From positions 124,001 to 188,000 of the forward strand of contig NZ_CAJSLV010000059.1 of the NCBI RefSeq assembly GCF_907177275.1: a stretch of 64,000 bases of DNA. The letters are read 5' to 3'. Shown here one piece after another: positions 1 to 8,967 of this stretch (position 1 is its first letter; each line of letters opens with the position of its first letter). Position numbers and translations under genes: made by a program. Origin of the DNA: Actinacidiphila cocklensis. Its GTDB lineage: Bacteria > Actinomycetota > Actinomycetes > Streptomycetales > Streptomycetaceae. Under the pieces are notes generated by a model. That model ran no database searches, was not told where the DNA came from, and saw only the letters and a list, made by a program, of their open reading frames with translations.

Positions 1-90
1 GTCGCAACGCTGCGGTGGCTGCGCGTGACCGGCCATTGATGAGCTGAACTTCGCCCGACGGCCCGCCGCGTGCAGGCCCGCCCGGCAGGG

Positions 91-1914
91 TCAGGGAGCG
101 GTGGTGAACACCGCGACCGTGCCGGCGCCGGCGGTCAGGGAGTGGCCGCCGGTGAAGTCGGCGGTCAGCTTGCCGACCGGTACCGGGAAGCCGTCGGCGT
201 CGACCGTCGGCGTCGAGCCGTCGGTGTAGGCGTACTTGTTCAGGGTGATCGTCCCGGTCGGCTCGGTCAGCGGCACGCTCTGCGGGGCGGACGTGCGGTT
301 GACCAGGACGAACGTCCAACCGCCCGAGGGCAGTCGGCCGGCCAGGACCCGCACTCCCGGCGGCTCGGCCGGCGCGTGGAGGACGGAGCCGGCGGGCAGG
401 TAGCGGCACAGCAGGCTCCACGTGTAGAACCACGGGCGCAGCGCGGTCGAGTGCGGCGCGACCGTCCCGGGGTCGTCGCTGCCGCGGCCCCACATGCCGC
501 AGTACGTGGTGGAGGCGTACCCGTCGAGGCACCACGCGGCCGCGCCGTCGACGCCGCTGCGGGCCTCCTGCACGGCCAGGTCGGCCATCCGCAGCGGCTG
601 CGTGGTGTCCAGGGCGAACCCGTAGTCCTTGCCGTCGCCGTCCTGCGACGCCTTCATACCGGTCTCACCCAGCAGGACGGGGGCGGCGGGCGCCGCGGCC
701 CGCAGTTGCGGCACCGCCTGGCCCATCACCGGCTCCACGTACTCCGGCGCGGCGCCCCACAGCTCCTGGCTGTAGAAGTGCGCCTCGCTCGCCCCGACCA
801 GGCCGCTGCTCGCGGCGTTCAGCCACCAGTCGGTGCTCTTCCAGGTCCCGGTGTCCAGGGCCGTCTGCGTCCGCGTCAGGTCGTCGAGCGGGTCGAGCAG
901 GGTCGTCGTGGCGTTCGAGACGCTCATCGAGCCGACCGTGTGCTCGTACGGCGACGCGGCCACGGACAGGCGCAGGTACTTCGCGCCGGCCGAGCTGGAA
1001 GCGGTGTAGGTGGAGAGCCACTTGCCGCCCTCGTTCTTGCCGGTGACCATGGCGACCGGGGTCGGCGCGGGCACCGCGACGTCCCGCCAGGCCGTGCCGT
1101 CGGCCGACCCCTGGAAGGTGACGGCCGTGTCGGTGGCGGTGTCGGAGTACACCTGGGCGGTGAACGAGTTGAGACCGGCAAGCTTCCACACCAGGGCGGC
1201 CGGGCACTGGCCGGTGCACGACACGGTCTGGTGCCCGAGGTCGCCCGCGTAGGAGGAGATGCCCGCCTCCGCGGTGTCCGGTCCTGACAGCGTCGTCCTG
1301 CCGGTGTCGACGCCCGCCGTGCCGAACGCGGCGGCCAGGTCGCCGGTCGCGGTCACCCAGTCCGCGTAGCGGTTGGCGGGGGTGTCCACGTTGGGCTCGT
1401 TGATGCCGATCCAGTAGCGGGGCGCGGCGCCGTCGTCCTGCAGGTGCTTGACGAGCGCGGCCTGGACGGCGGCGGTGTTCGGCGCGGTGTACGTCAGGGT
1501 GCCGATGCCGAACAGCCCGCTGACGACGGGCACGCCCTCGTCGACGTAGTGCTTGACCACCTTCTCGGCGTTCAGGTACGCGTCCGTGGTGAAGTCGTAG
1601 GCGCCACCGGAGTCCGTGCCCGTCCAGTACCACGGGAGGTTGAACATGACCCGGACGATCCCCGGCTTGATGTAGTCGGTGCGGGAGGTCATCAGGTTCC
1701 AGTCCGCGGCGTTCCACGTGGTGCCGTTCGGAGGCTGCGGGTTCTGGTTGTAGCCGAGGCCGAGCCACCGGCTGCTGACGACGTCGTTCGCGGCGGTGGC
1801 GGAACTCGGGGCCGGGGTGGACAGGACCGCGGCCAGTAGGGCCGCCGCGGTGGCGAGCGCCGTGTGCAGGAACCGTGGCCGCCGGGGGCGGCGAGCAGTC
1901 GGCCGGGGACGCAT
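91..1914 (-). CDS. Secreted clan GH-A glycoside hydrolase
   Basis: About 607 residues. The N-terminus has an Arg-rich stretch, a hydrophobic core and an AxA-like site near residue 40, so the protein is probably exported. The barrel-like region has the clan GH-A pair: an Asn-Glu in GINEPN (E173, acid/base) and a Glu in LLGETGM (E417, nucleophile). Between them, about residues 250-335, lies a beta-sandwich-like stretch resembling a discoidin domain. A beta-sandwich tail follows the barrel. The ATG at 1914 is chosen because GGAG precedes it by 7 bases and the signal peptide then begins at once; an upstream ATG at 2001 would add an unlikely 29-residue leader. The exact GH family (30, 39 or 5-like) and substrate are not certain. 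Confidence 0.75.
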   Translation of the reverse strand: MRPRPTARRPRRPRFLHTALATAAALLAAVLSTPAPSSATAANDVVSSRWLGLGYNQNPQPPNGTTWNAADWNLMTSRTDYIKPGIVRVMFNLPWYWTGTDSGGAYDFTTDAYLNAEKVVKHYVDEGVPVVSGLFGIGTLTYTAPNTAAVQAALVKHLQDDGAAPRYWIGINEPNVDTPANRYADWVTATGDLAAAFGTAGVDTGRTTLSGPDTAEAGISSYAGDLGHQTVSCTGQCPAALVWKLAGLNSFTAQVYSDTATDTAVTFQGSADGTAWRDVAVPAPTPVAMVTGKNEGGKWLSTYTASSSAGAKYLRLSVAASPYEHTVGSMSVSNATTTLLDPLDDLTRTQTALDTGTWKSTDWWLNAASSGLVGASEAHFYSQELWGAAPEYVEPVMGQAVPQLRAAAPAAPVLLGETGMKASQDGDGKDYGFALDTTQPLRMADLAVQEARSGVDGAAAWCLDGYASTTYCGMWGRGSDDPGTVAPHSTALRPWFYTWSLLCRYLPAGSVLHAPAEPPGVRVLAGRLPSGGWTFVLVNRTSAPQSVPLTEPTGTITLNKYAYTDGSTPTVDADGFPVPVGKLTADFTGGHSLTAGAGTVAVFTTAP

Positions 1915-2055
1915 GCGAACGCTCCAAGGACGGGGGGAGGGTTGAGCGGGGCAACAGCGTGGCGGAGGCCCGATCGTCCGCGTGAGTCCGGATTTGGCCA
2001 CACCGCCACGGCACTTCCGCAGCTGCCGCGCGGGTGCGCCTCGCCTGCCGCTCTT

Positions 2056-2077
2056 TTGTCCACAGGGCTGTGGACAA
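2056..2077. promoter_or_regulatory. Inverted pair of DnaA-box-like 9-mers
   Basis: TTGTCCACA at 2056-2064 faces its exact complement TGTGGACAA at 2069-2077 across 4 bp. Each half equals the actinomycete DnaA-box consensus. The pair also forms one 10-bp inverted repeat, so it could instead be an operator in the gap between the divergent glycosidase and reductase genes. The T-run lies on the wrong side for a terminator. Confidence 0.5.
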
Positions 2078-2148
2078 CGACACGTCCGCGGCTACGCCCT
2101 CGGCGAAGGCACCGCTCGCCGGCACGCTCTCCGTGCTTGGCTGAAGAA

Positions 2149-3141
2149 ATGGATCTCTTGGTACTGGGCGGGACAGCGTGGGTGGGCCGTGAGGTGTCGC
2201 GGCAGGCCGTGGAGCGCGGGGACCGGGTGACGTGCCTGGCCCGCGGCGAGAGCGGTGACGTGGCCGAGGGCGCGGAGCTGGTCGTCGGGGACCGGCGCGA
2301 CCCGGCGGCGTACGAGAGCCTGGCGGGGCGGGAGTGGGACGCCGTGGTCGAGGTGTCGTGGCAGCCGGCGTTCGTCCGCGGGGCGCTGGCGGCCCTCGGG
2401 GAGCGGGCGGGGCACTGGTCGTACGTGTCCTCGGTCAGCGCGTACGCCTCGCACGGGCAGCCGGGTGCGGACGAGTCGGCGGAGCTGCTTGCAGCGACCG
2501 GGCGGGACGAGGTCGACAGCGCGGAGTACGGGGAGGCCAAGGTGGCCAGCGAGGAGGCCTCGGCGGCCGCGGTGGGCGACCGGCTCCTCATCGCGCGGGC
2601 CGGGCTCATCGGCGGTCCCGGTGACCGCACCGGCCGCACCGGGTACTGGGTCGCGCGCGCGGCGCGCGAGCCGCTGGCGCCGATGCTGGTGCCGGCCTCC
2701 GACGGCGTCACGACGCAGGCGGTCGACGCGCGGGACCTCGCGGCGTGGCTGCTCGACTGCGCGGATCGGGGGACGACCGGGACGTACAACGCGGTCGGCC
2801 CGATCGTGCCGTTCGGCGAGTGGGTCGCCCTGTCGCGGGAGGTCGGCGGTCACACCGGGCCGGTGGTGGAGGCCGGCGCCGACTGGCTGCTCGGGCAGAA
2901 GGCGGAGCAGTTCATGGGTCCCGAGTCGCTGTCGATGTGGATGGTCGACCCGGACTGGGCCGGTTTCAGCGCCCGCGACGGCTCCGCTGCGCTCGCTGCC
3001 GGCCTGCGGCACCGGCCCCGTGCGGAGCTGCTGGCGGACACCTTGCGCTGGGAGCGGGAGCAGGGTCTCGACCGGCCCCGCCTGGCCGGCCTCAGCCGCG
3101 AGCGCGAGCGCGAACTGCTGGACGCGGTGGCGAAGGCCTGA
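2149..3141 (+). CDS. NAD(P)-dependent epimerase/reductase (extended SDR)
   Basis: 330 residues. The N-terminus begins a Rossmann fold with GGTAWVG at residues 7-13. A serine-rich strand ([11 protein letters not shown]) and a YGEAK box supply the Ser and Tyr-xxx-Lys of an extended SDR. It resembles the NAD-dependent epimerase/dehydratase and isoflavone-reductase-like proteins common in Streptomyces, whose substrates are unknown. The ATG at 2149 is chosen because the nucleotide motif then sits at the expected N-terminal position; GAAGAA just upstream is only a weak ribosome site. It is divergent from the glycosidase gene. Confidence 0.75.
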   Translation: MDLLVLGGTAWVGREVSRQAVERGDRVTCLARGESGDVAEGAELVVGDRRDPAAYESLAGREWDAVVEVSWQPAFVRGALAALGERAGHWSYVSSVSAYASHGQPGADESAELLAATGRDEVDSAEYGEAKVASEEASAAAVGDRLLIARAGLIGGPGDRTGRTGYWVARAAREPLAPMLVPASDGVTTQAVDARDLAAWLLDCADRGTTGTYNAVGPIVPFGEWVALSREVGGHTGPVVEAGADWLLGQKAEQFMGPESLSMWMVDPDWAGFSARDGSAALAAGLRHRPRAELLADTLRWEREQGLDRPRLAGLSRERERELLDAVAKA

Positions 3142-3320
3142 GCGCGGCCGTCCCGTACCGGGCGATCGGCGGGCCACGTCGTGCCGCGGTGCGCGGCCCG
3201 TTCCGGGAAGAGCGCCTCGGCGTCGAGCGGGCGCGGCGGTGCCGTCCTCGTCATGGCGGCGACCCCGGACACCCGGCGCAGGCACAGGGCGAAGAGACCC
3301 GGGCTGGTTACCCTTGCCGC

Positions 3321-3821
3321 ATGCCCGCCCTCTCCCTCACCCCGCCCCGGTTCACCGCCGAGGAGATCGGCGAGGTCGTCGGGCTCTACGCGGGCAACCC
3401 GGCGTACTGCCGGGCCGCCGGCGAGTACGACCCCGAGGACATCCGGGCCGACCGCGTCGAGGCCGATCTGCGGGAGGAGGCCGGGGGCGAGGGCAGCGAG
3501 GTCCTGCTCGCCCGGGACGAGCGGGGGCGGCTCGTCGGGCTCCTGTGCCTGCTCGACCGCCACCCCGTGGACGCACTGCCCTGGATCGGGCTGCTGATGG
3601 TGCACGGCAGCCTGCACGGCAAGGGTGTCGGCCGCCGGCTGGCGGAACTCGTCGAGGAGCGGTTCCGCCGCGAGGGGCGGACCGGCCTGCGCCTCGCCGT
3701 CCTGGAGAACAACCCCGCCGCCCTCGCCTTCTGGGGCGCGCTGGGCTGGCAGGAGATCGACCGCCGCGCCGACACGCGCCTCGGCCGCGGCTGCGTCGTC
3801 ATGCACAAGCAACTGGCCTGA
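3321..3821 (+). CDS. GNAT family N-acetyltransferase
   Basis: 166 residues with the GNAT core. Strand 4 (IGLLMVHGSLHG) leads into the acetyl-CoA loop HGKGVGRRLAELV, and LAVLENNPAALAFWGALGW is the usual C-terminal N-x-A-x-x-F-W/Y block. The substrate cannot be read from the sequence. No ribosome site precedes the ATG. TACCCT ends 6 bases before it, the arrangement of a leaderless Streptomyces transcript. It converges on the ABC transporter gene. Confidence 0.8.
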   Translation: MPALSLTPPRFTAEEIGEVVGLYAGNPAYCRAAGEYDPEDIRADRVEADLREEAGGEGSEVLLARDERGRLVGLLCLLDRHPVDALPWIGLLMVHGSLHGKGVGRRLAELVEERFRREGRTGLRLAVLENNPAALAFWGALGWQEIDRRADTRLGRGCVVMHKQLA

Positions 3822-3881
3822 CCCGCTGGGGGGGCGGCCAACGGGTTCGGGGGCAGGCGGCGTTCACCCGGCCGTGAGCTC

Positions 3882-5924
3882 TCATCCCTGGGCCGGGAGG
3901 GTCGGCTCGCGGTCGTTCTGCAGGACCCACAGGTCGTGGAAGAGGCCCGGGGCGTCGCGGAGTTGGGTGAAGGTGCCGTACTGGACGATGCGCCCGCGGT
4001 CGAGGACGGCGATCTTGTCGGCGACGGCGACGTTGGTCAGGCGGTGGGTGACCAGGACGACGGCGTGGTCGGCGGCGACGCGGCGCAGGCCGGTGAAGAT
4101 GCGGTGTTCGGCTCTCGGGTCGAGGGCCGCGGTGGGTTCGTCCAGGACGAGCAGGCCGGCGTCGCGGTGGAAGGCGCGGGCCAGGGCGATGCGCTGCCAC
4201 TGGCCGCCGGACAGTTCCTGGCCGCCCCACCATTCGCGGGCCAGCAGCGTGTCCAGGCCCGAGCGCAGGGCGGTGACCACCTCGTCGGCGCCGGAGGCGA
4301 GCGCCGCCGCCTCGACCGGGACGTCGGCGCCCGGCAGCGGCTGGCCGAGGGTGATGTTGTCGCGGGCGGTCAGCGGCCACTTCGCGTAGTCCTGCGGGAC
4401 GACTGCGACGCGCGCCCAGGCCGCGTGCGCGTCCAGCGTGCCGATGTCGGCGCCGTCCCAGGTGACGGTGCCGCCGGTGGGGAGGTAGAGGGCGGAAAGG
4501 ATCTTGCTCAGCGTCGTCTTGCCCGAGCCGTTCTCGCCGACCAGGGCGAGGACTTCACCGCGCCGCACCTCCAACGTAATGTCGGTCAGGGCGGGTTGGT
4601 CGGCGTTGGGGTAGGTGTACGACAGCTGCTCGGCGCGTACGGTCTCCGGTCCCGTGGGGACGGCGTCGCCGCGGGTGATGCGGTGGCCGCCGGCCTCGTC
4701 GAGGAAGTCCGACCAGTCGTCGAGGTACATGCCCGTACGGAAGATGATCGCGCCGTAGCCGATGATGCCGTGCAGGCCCGTGGCGACCGAGCGCAGGGCG
4801 AAGGTGGCGGTGCCCGCCGAGGCGACGGATATCCGGCCGGTGCCGATGAGGAAGAGCAGCGCCGCCCAGACCGTACCGGCGGCAAGTCCCCCGGCGAGGC
4901 TGCCCAGCAGGGACATCTTCGCCGCCTGCCAGGCGGCGCGGTCAGTGGCGGCGTCGACCCTGGCGCCGGCGGCTCGGTAGCGGCCGAGCAGGAAGTCGGC
5001 CATCGTGCCGGAGCGGATCTGGTCGGCGTGCTGCTTGTCGACCAGGTTCCAGCGCAGGATTCCCAGCAGGCGGCGGTCCTTCATCGTGTCCAGCGACGCC
5101 AGATACGTCAGGCGTGCCCCCTTCACCCCGGCCACCGCCTGCGGCAGCGCGGCCAGCACGAGCAGCGGCAGCAGCACCGGGTGGACGCTGGTCAGCACCG
5201 CGGCCGCGGCGATGAGCGAGGCGGCCGAAGCCAGGATGTTCTGCGACTGGTTGAGCATGTCCTGCGAGACCTCGACACCCCGGTCGGCCGCGTCCCAGCG
5301 GTCGTTGAAGCCCGGGTGGTCGTACGCGGCCAGCTCCGCGTGGGTCGCCGCGTCCAGCAGGCGCATTTCCGCCTCGCGGGAGATCCGCGGGGACAGGCGG
5401 GTCGAGAGCCCGCCGACCGCGATGCCGAGCACCGCCCGTACGCCGGCCGCCGAGGCGAGCAGCACCAGGGAGGGGGCGGCCTGGTGGAGGCGCTCGACGA
5501 TGTGGCCGGACGCGATGACCGCGGTGATCGTGCCGGTCATGGCCAGCAGCCCGAGCGCTTCCAGTACGCCGGACAGCACCTGGCAGACCAGCAGCGCGAC
5601 CACCGCGTTGCGGTCGACGTGCCAGGCCATGCCCAGTGCGCGGCCCACCAGTTGGGGCAGCCGGCGGGCCATCGCCCGCAACGTGATCGCGTGGCCGGCC
5701 TCCAGCCGGCGGTCCCCGGGGAACTCCAGCCGCATCTCCTCCGGCACCGGGGTCCGGGCCTCGCCGGGGTCGCCTTTCGGGCCGGGCTCGCCCTCCGTGC
5801 CGCCGGGGGCTCGTTCCGGGCCGGGCTCTCGTTCCGGGCCGGGGTCGCCTTCCTTGCCGCCGGGCTCGCCCTCCTTGCCCTGCTGCCGCTGGGGGCCTAA
5901 GTGCGCCTTGTCGGTGTCCGCCAT
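3882..5924 (-). CDS. ABC exporter half-transporter with collagen-like N-terminal tail
   Basis: 680 residues. About residues 10-56 are a charged Gly-x-y run with repeated GEPG, GDPG, GPER and GPKG units, a collagen-like tail not usual in this family. A six-helix exporter membrane domain follows (about 90-400), then a nucleotide-binding domain with Walker A GENGSGKTT, signature LSGGQ, Walker B LLVLDEP and H-loop VTHR. The fused layout fits a homodimeric exporter of lipid, peptide or drug; the cargo is unknown. The ATG at 5924 has GGAAGG upstream; the open frame continues to 6062 but that extension looks non-coding. Confidence 0.85.
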   Translation of the reverse strand: MADTDKAHLGPQRQQGKEGEPGGKEGDPGPEREPGPERAPGGTEGEPGPKGDPGEARTPVPEEMRLEFPGDRRLEAGHAITLRAMARRLPQLVGRALGMAWHVDRNAVVALLVCQVLSGVLEALGLLAMTGTITAVIASGHIVERLHQAAPSLVLLASAAGVRAVLGIAVGGLSTRLSPRISREAEMRLLDAATHAELAAYDHPGFNDRWDAADRGVEVSQDMLNQSQNILASAASLIAAAAVLTSVHPVLLPLLVLAALPQAVAGVKGARLTYLASLDTMKDRRLLGILRWNLVDKQHADQIRSGTMADFLLGRYRAAGARVDAATDRAAWQAAKMSLLGSLAGGLAAGTVWAALLFLIGTGRISVASAGTATFALRSVATGLHGIIGYGAIIFRTGMYLDDWSDFLDEAGGHRITRGDAVPTGPETVRAEQLSYTYPNADQPALTDITLEVRRGEVLALVGENGSGKTTLSKILSALYLPTGGTVTWDGADIGTLDAHAAWARVAVVPQDYAKWPLTARDNITLGQPLPGADVPVEAAALASGADEVVTALRSGLDTLLAREWWGGQELSGGQWQRIALARAFHRDAGLLVLDEPTAALDPRAEHRIFTGLRRVAADHAVVLVTHRLTNVAVADKIAVLDRGRIVQYGTFTQLRDAPGLFHDLWVLQNDREPTLPAQG

Positions 5925-6097
5925 GACGTGTCCGCCTTCCGCCGTTCGCCCGCCGGTCGTCAGCTGGAGCGGCTGTCCCTCGGCCTCGTCGGGTCTGTCC
6001 GACGGCCGCTCCGACGGCCGGTACGACAGCTGATCACACCTGTCCGGCCCGGCGAGGCGCACTCACGCACCTGCGGGTGCACTCCGGCGCGAGCCGG

Positions 6098-7471
6098 TCA
6101 TCCGAAGCCGCCGCCGCCCGAGTCGCCGAAGCCACCGCCGCCCCCGTCGCCTCCGCCGCCGCCGAAGTCTCCCGGGTCGAAGTCGGAGCCCGAGTAGTCG
6201 CCGCCCTCCGGGGCCGCGCCCCCGCTGCCGTCGCCCGGGTAGACGTCGCCGTAGCCGTAGCCGGGGCCGAAGAGCGAGCCGCCCAGCAGGGTGCCGACGA
6301 GCAGGCCGGGCAGCAGGCCGCCGCCGAAGTAGCCGCCCGCGTAGGGGGCGTACGCCCCGCCGGCGTTCCAGTACGGCTGCGGGCCTCGGGCGGTGTCGAC
6401 GGTGCGGGTCAGCGGGTCCTCGCCGTCGTCGACCCGGGTGGCGTCCGCGGCGCAGGCGGGCACGTCGCGCGGGCTTCCGCCGGGCGGCGCCCAGGACACG
6501 TCGCGCACCGAGGGGCCGTGCCGGGGGTCGAAGAAGCACGGCGGGCGGCGTTCGGGGAGCGGCTTGCCGCCGCGGCGGGCGTCCAGCGTCGCCAGGGCGA
6601 ACCGGCCCTCCTCCAGGGCGCGGGTGACGGGCTGCACGTCCTCCGGGGTGCGGGCCGACCCCATCAGCGACTTGGCGCGCTCGTACGCGTCGAGGGCCTG
6701 CGTGTAGTCGCCGCGCATGGCGTCGTCCGCCGCGGGGTCGGCGGGCCGGAAGTCCAGCCGGTCCACTTCCTCACCGAAGGCCGTGATGTCCTCGTCGACG
6801 ACCGTTCGCAGCTGCCGCAGCTGCTCGCGCTGCTGGGCCTCGCGCGCCTTGCGCCGCCGGTGGAACACCAGGAACCCGCCGGCGATCAGGGCGACCACGA
6901 TCGCGCCCGTCACGATGAAGCCGGTCGCGCCGACGCCCCCGCTGCGGCTCTTCCAGGAGTCGGGTGCCTGGCCGCCGGCCTGGGGCAGGGCGCCGTCCAC
7001 GAAGCTGTTCAGCTCGGTGGCGGTGCTGCCGCCCGACCGCTGGACCTGGCCGACCAGGTTGTCGACCGCGGCCGGCGACATGACCTGCGGGTCGGCGCCC
7101 GCGTTGAAGCGGGCGCCGAGGTGGATGGCGTAGAGGCCGGTGATGCCGACCGCCGAGCGCAGGTCCTGCAGGACGGTGTCCGCGGGGAACTGCGGCACGG
7201 CCGGCAGCACCGCCACGAAGACCGGCTTGTTCGCCGACTTGATCCGGTCCGCCAGCGACTTCGCCTGGCTCGGCGTCAGCTGGTCCGACACGCGCGGATC
7301 GACGTAGACCGGCCCCTTCTTGAGCTGGTCGGCGACGGTGTCGATGGCGGTCGCCGACCGCGCGGGGGACGCGAGCACGGCGCCCATGGCCGCCAGGACG
7401 CCGGTGACCGCCATCGCGACGGCCAGCAGCAGGGCGCACCGTCGGAGTAGCCGTCCAGGACCGTTGCGCAT
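6098..7471 (-). CDS. Membrane-anchored TPM-like domain protein with Gly-rich tail
   Basis: About 457 residues. A signal-like hydrophobic segment (residues 9-35) precedes a domain resembling the extracellular TPM/YgcG fold (KKGPVYVDPRVSDQL onward, about 50-170). A transmembrane helix (GFIVTGAIVVALIAGGFLVF) is followed by a basic coiled region, an acidic helical region, and a C-terminus made almost wholly of Gly with Asp, Ser and Phe. This matches the YgcG/TPM layout of envelope proteins of unknown job. GAGGAG upstream of the ATG at 7471 supports the start. TPM assignment is by resemblance only. Confidence 0.65.
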   Translation of the reverse strand: MRNGPGRLLRRCALLLAVAMAVTGVLAAMGAVLASPARSATAIDTVADQLKKGPVYVDPRVSDQLTPSQAKSLADRIKSANKPVFVAVLPAVPQFPADTVLQDLRSAVGITGLYAIHLGARFNAGADPQVMSPAAVDNLVGQVQRSGGSTATELNSFVDGALPQAGGQAPDSWKSRSGGVGATGFIVTGAIVVALIAGGFLVFHRRRKAREAQQREQLRQLRTVVDEDITAFGEEVDRLDFRPADPAADDAMRGDYTQALDAYERAKSLMGSARTPEDVQPVTRALEEGRFALATLDARRGGKPLPERRPPCFFDPRHGPSVRDVSWAPPGGSPRDVPACAADATRVDDGEDPLTRTVDTARGPQPYWNAGGAYAPYAGGYFGGGLLPGLLVGTLLGGSLFGPGYGYGDVYPGDGSGGAAPEGGDYSGSDFDPGDFGGGGGDGGGGGFGDSGGGGFG

Positions 7472-7725
7472 GATGGCATCTCTCCTCGCTGCTGTCCCGC
7501 TCGCGCTCGCATCGCCCGATATCAGAACATTACCGGACGAATTGGACAGTAAGCCGCTGGCAGGTACCGCGGCTGACGCGTCATCGCCAGCGCCCCGCCG
7601 CCGCCCCCGCCGCTCGCTCACCCGAACGGCGGGTACCCGCCCACCGGCTGCCGCCCGCGGGCCGGCGGGCGCTCACGGCCCGAAATGCGTGAGCTTTTCG
7701 CGGCGCCGCCCTGCACGATGTCCGC

Positions 7726-8317
7726 ATGTCCAGGACTTCCGTGCCGCAGCCCTCCGTTCTCCCGGCGTTCGAGGCCGCGCTGACCCGTGAGGCAGCCGAC
7801 CCCCGCGAGGCCGACGACGACCTCGTCGCCGCGGTGCGCGCCATGGACGACGCCGGGGAGTCCGCCACCGCGCTGGACCTCCTGGCCGCGCGCCCGCACA
7901 TGGTGCTGCGGCTCGACGGGGCCGTACGGCGGACGGCCCTCCATCGTCACGCGTACGCCGGCCGGAGCGGCCGGACGGCGGCGGAGCAGCCGGTGATCGA
8001 CGCCGCAGGCCCGCTCGGGCTCGCACTGGCCGCAGCACTGCCCCCTGGACGGCCTGGTGGCGCGGCCTGACCCGGCAGCAGCGCGACACCGAGTTCAGAA
8101 CGGACGCGGTCGCCGACTGGCGGCTGCTGGACTGGATCGGCCTCTTCGATCCCGACGGGGCGGCCGGCAGCCGCAGCTGGCGCTGGTGGGACGGCGGCGC
8201 CGGAGGACGCAGCACCGGCTGGGTCCGTTTCGGCACCGACGGGCACCCCTACGGAGGCCGGGCGCGCTGCTCTGGCTGATCGAGGCCGCGGGCGGCTGCG
8301 ACGTCGACCTGCCGTGA
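7726..8317 (+). pseudogene. Hypothetical protein gene broken by two frameshifts
   Basis: One protein appears spread over three frames. The first part runs from ATG 7726 (MSRTSVPQPSVLPAFEAAL) to about 8040. The sense then passes to another frame (PWTAWWRGLTRQQRDTEF, then DWRLLDWIGLFDP) to about 8255. It finishes in the third frame as ALLWLIEAAGG to the stop at 8317. The first break sits at the C5 run 8041-8045 and is cured by one added base; the second, near 8250-8262, also behaves like a one-base loss. I do not recognise the family. Sequencing error in GC-rich runs is the main alternative to real decay. Confidence 0.6.
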
Positions 8318-8362
8318 ACCGCGGGCCGGGGGATGTCGGTGGTGGGGGCTAGCGTGGAAGGC

Positions 8363-8854
8363 ATGGGGATGGGGATGGGGACCGGGATCGCGTACGTACG
8401 CGGGGATGCGACGACGCCGCTGGGGAAGGGGCCGAAGGTCATCGCGCATGTCTGCAATGACCTGGGGGGCTGGGGGAAGGGGTTCGTGCTGGCGGTCTCC
8501 AGGCGGTGGGGCGAACCGGAGGCCGCGTACCGGCGGTGGCACCGGGAGCGGGCGAAGAACGACTTCGGGCTGGGGGCCGTCCAGGTCGTGCAGGTGGACC
8601 GGCTGCTGTGGGTCGCCAACATGATCGGGCAGCACGGGATGCGCACCGGCAGCAAGGGCGTCCCCGTGCGGTACGAGGCGATCGACACCGCTCTCGGGAC
8701 CGTCGCCGCACGGGCCGCGGAGCTGGAGGCGTCGGTTCACATGCCGCGGATCGGCTGCGGGCTCGCGGGCGGGAAGTGGGAGCGGGTCGAGCCGCTGATC
8801 GTCGCGCGTCTCGTCGGCGCTGACGTGCCCGTCACCGTCTACGACCACGACTGA
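8363..8854 (+). CDS. Macrodomain (ADP-ribose-binding/hydrolase) protein
   Basis: About 163 residues, a single macrodomain of the ALC1/TARG1/Poa1p type: GDATTP and VIAHVCNDLGGWGKGF form the ADP-ribose-binding loops, and MPRIGCGLAGGKW the second loop. Such proteins remove or bind ADP-ribose or ADP-ribose-1''-phosphate. Three in-frame ATGs (8363, 8369, 8375) lie in an ATGGGG repeat. TAGCGT ends 7 bases before the first, suggesting a leaderless transcript starting there, while GGAAGG would better suit the second. No ADP-ribosyltransferase gene is seen nearby. Confidence 0.8.
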   Translation: MGMGMGTGIAYVRGDATTPLGKGPKVIAHVCNDLGGWGKGFVLAVSRRWGEPEAAYRRWHRERAKNDFGLGAVQVVQVDRLLWVANMIGQHGMRTGSKGVPVRYEAIDTALGTVAARAAELEASVHMPRIGCGLAGGKWERVEPLIVARLVGADVPVTVYDHD

Positions 8855-8901
8855 CGGCGCCGCCGCCGGTATGAGGCGTACCTCACGAAAGTCCGACAAA
8901 A

Positions 8902-8930
8902 GGAACTTGCGGTTCCGCTTACCCGTCTGA
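8902..8930 (+). promoter_or_regulatory. Candidate ECF (SigE-like) promoter
   Basis: GGAACTT at 8902 and CGTCTGA at 8924 match the -35 and -10 of SigE-type envelope-stress promoters, with 17 bp between GGAAC and CGTC. It sits about 40 bp before a membrane-protein gene. The match is by eye. Confidence 0.35.
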
Positions 8931-8967
8931 CCCCAGGAGGTCGATCGGAGAGGCGGGCAGGTCCAGC

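Noticed and set aside
2051..2078. The DnaA-like palindrome as a terminator
   Set aside because: The T-run lies before the stem on the plus strand, and neither neighbouring gene ends here; both start from this gap.
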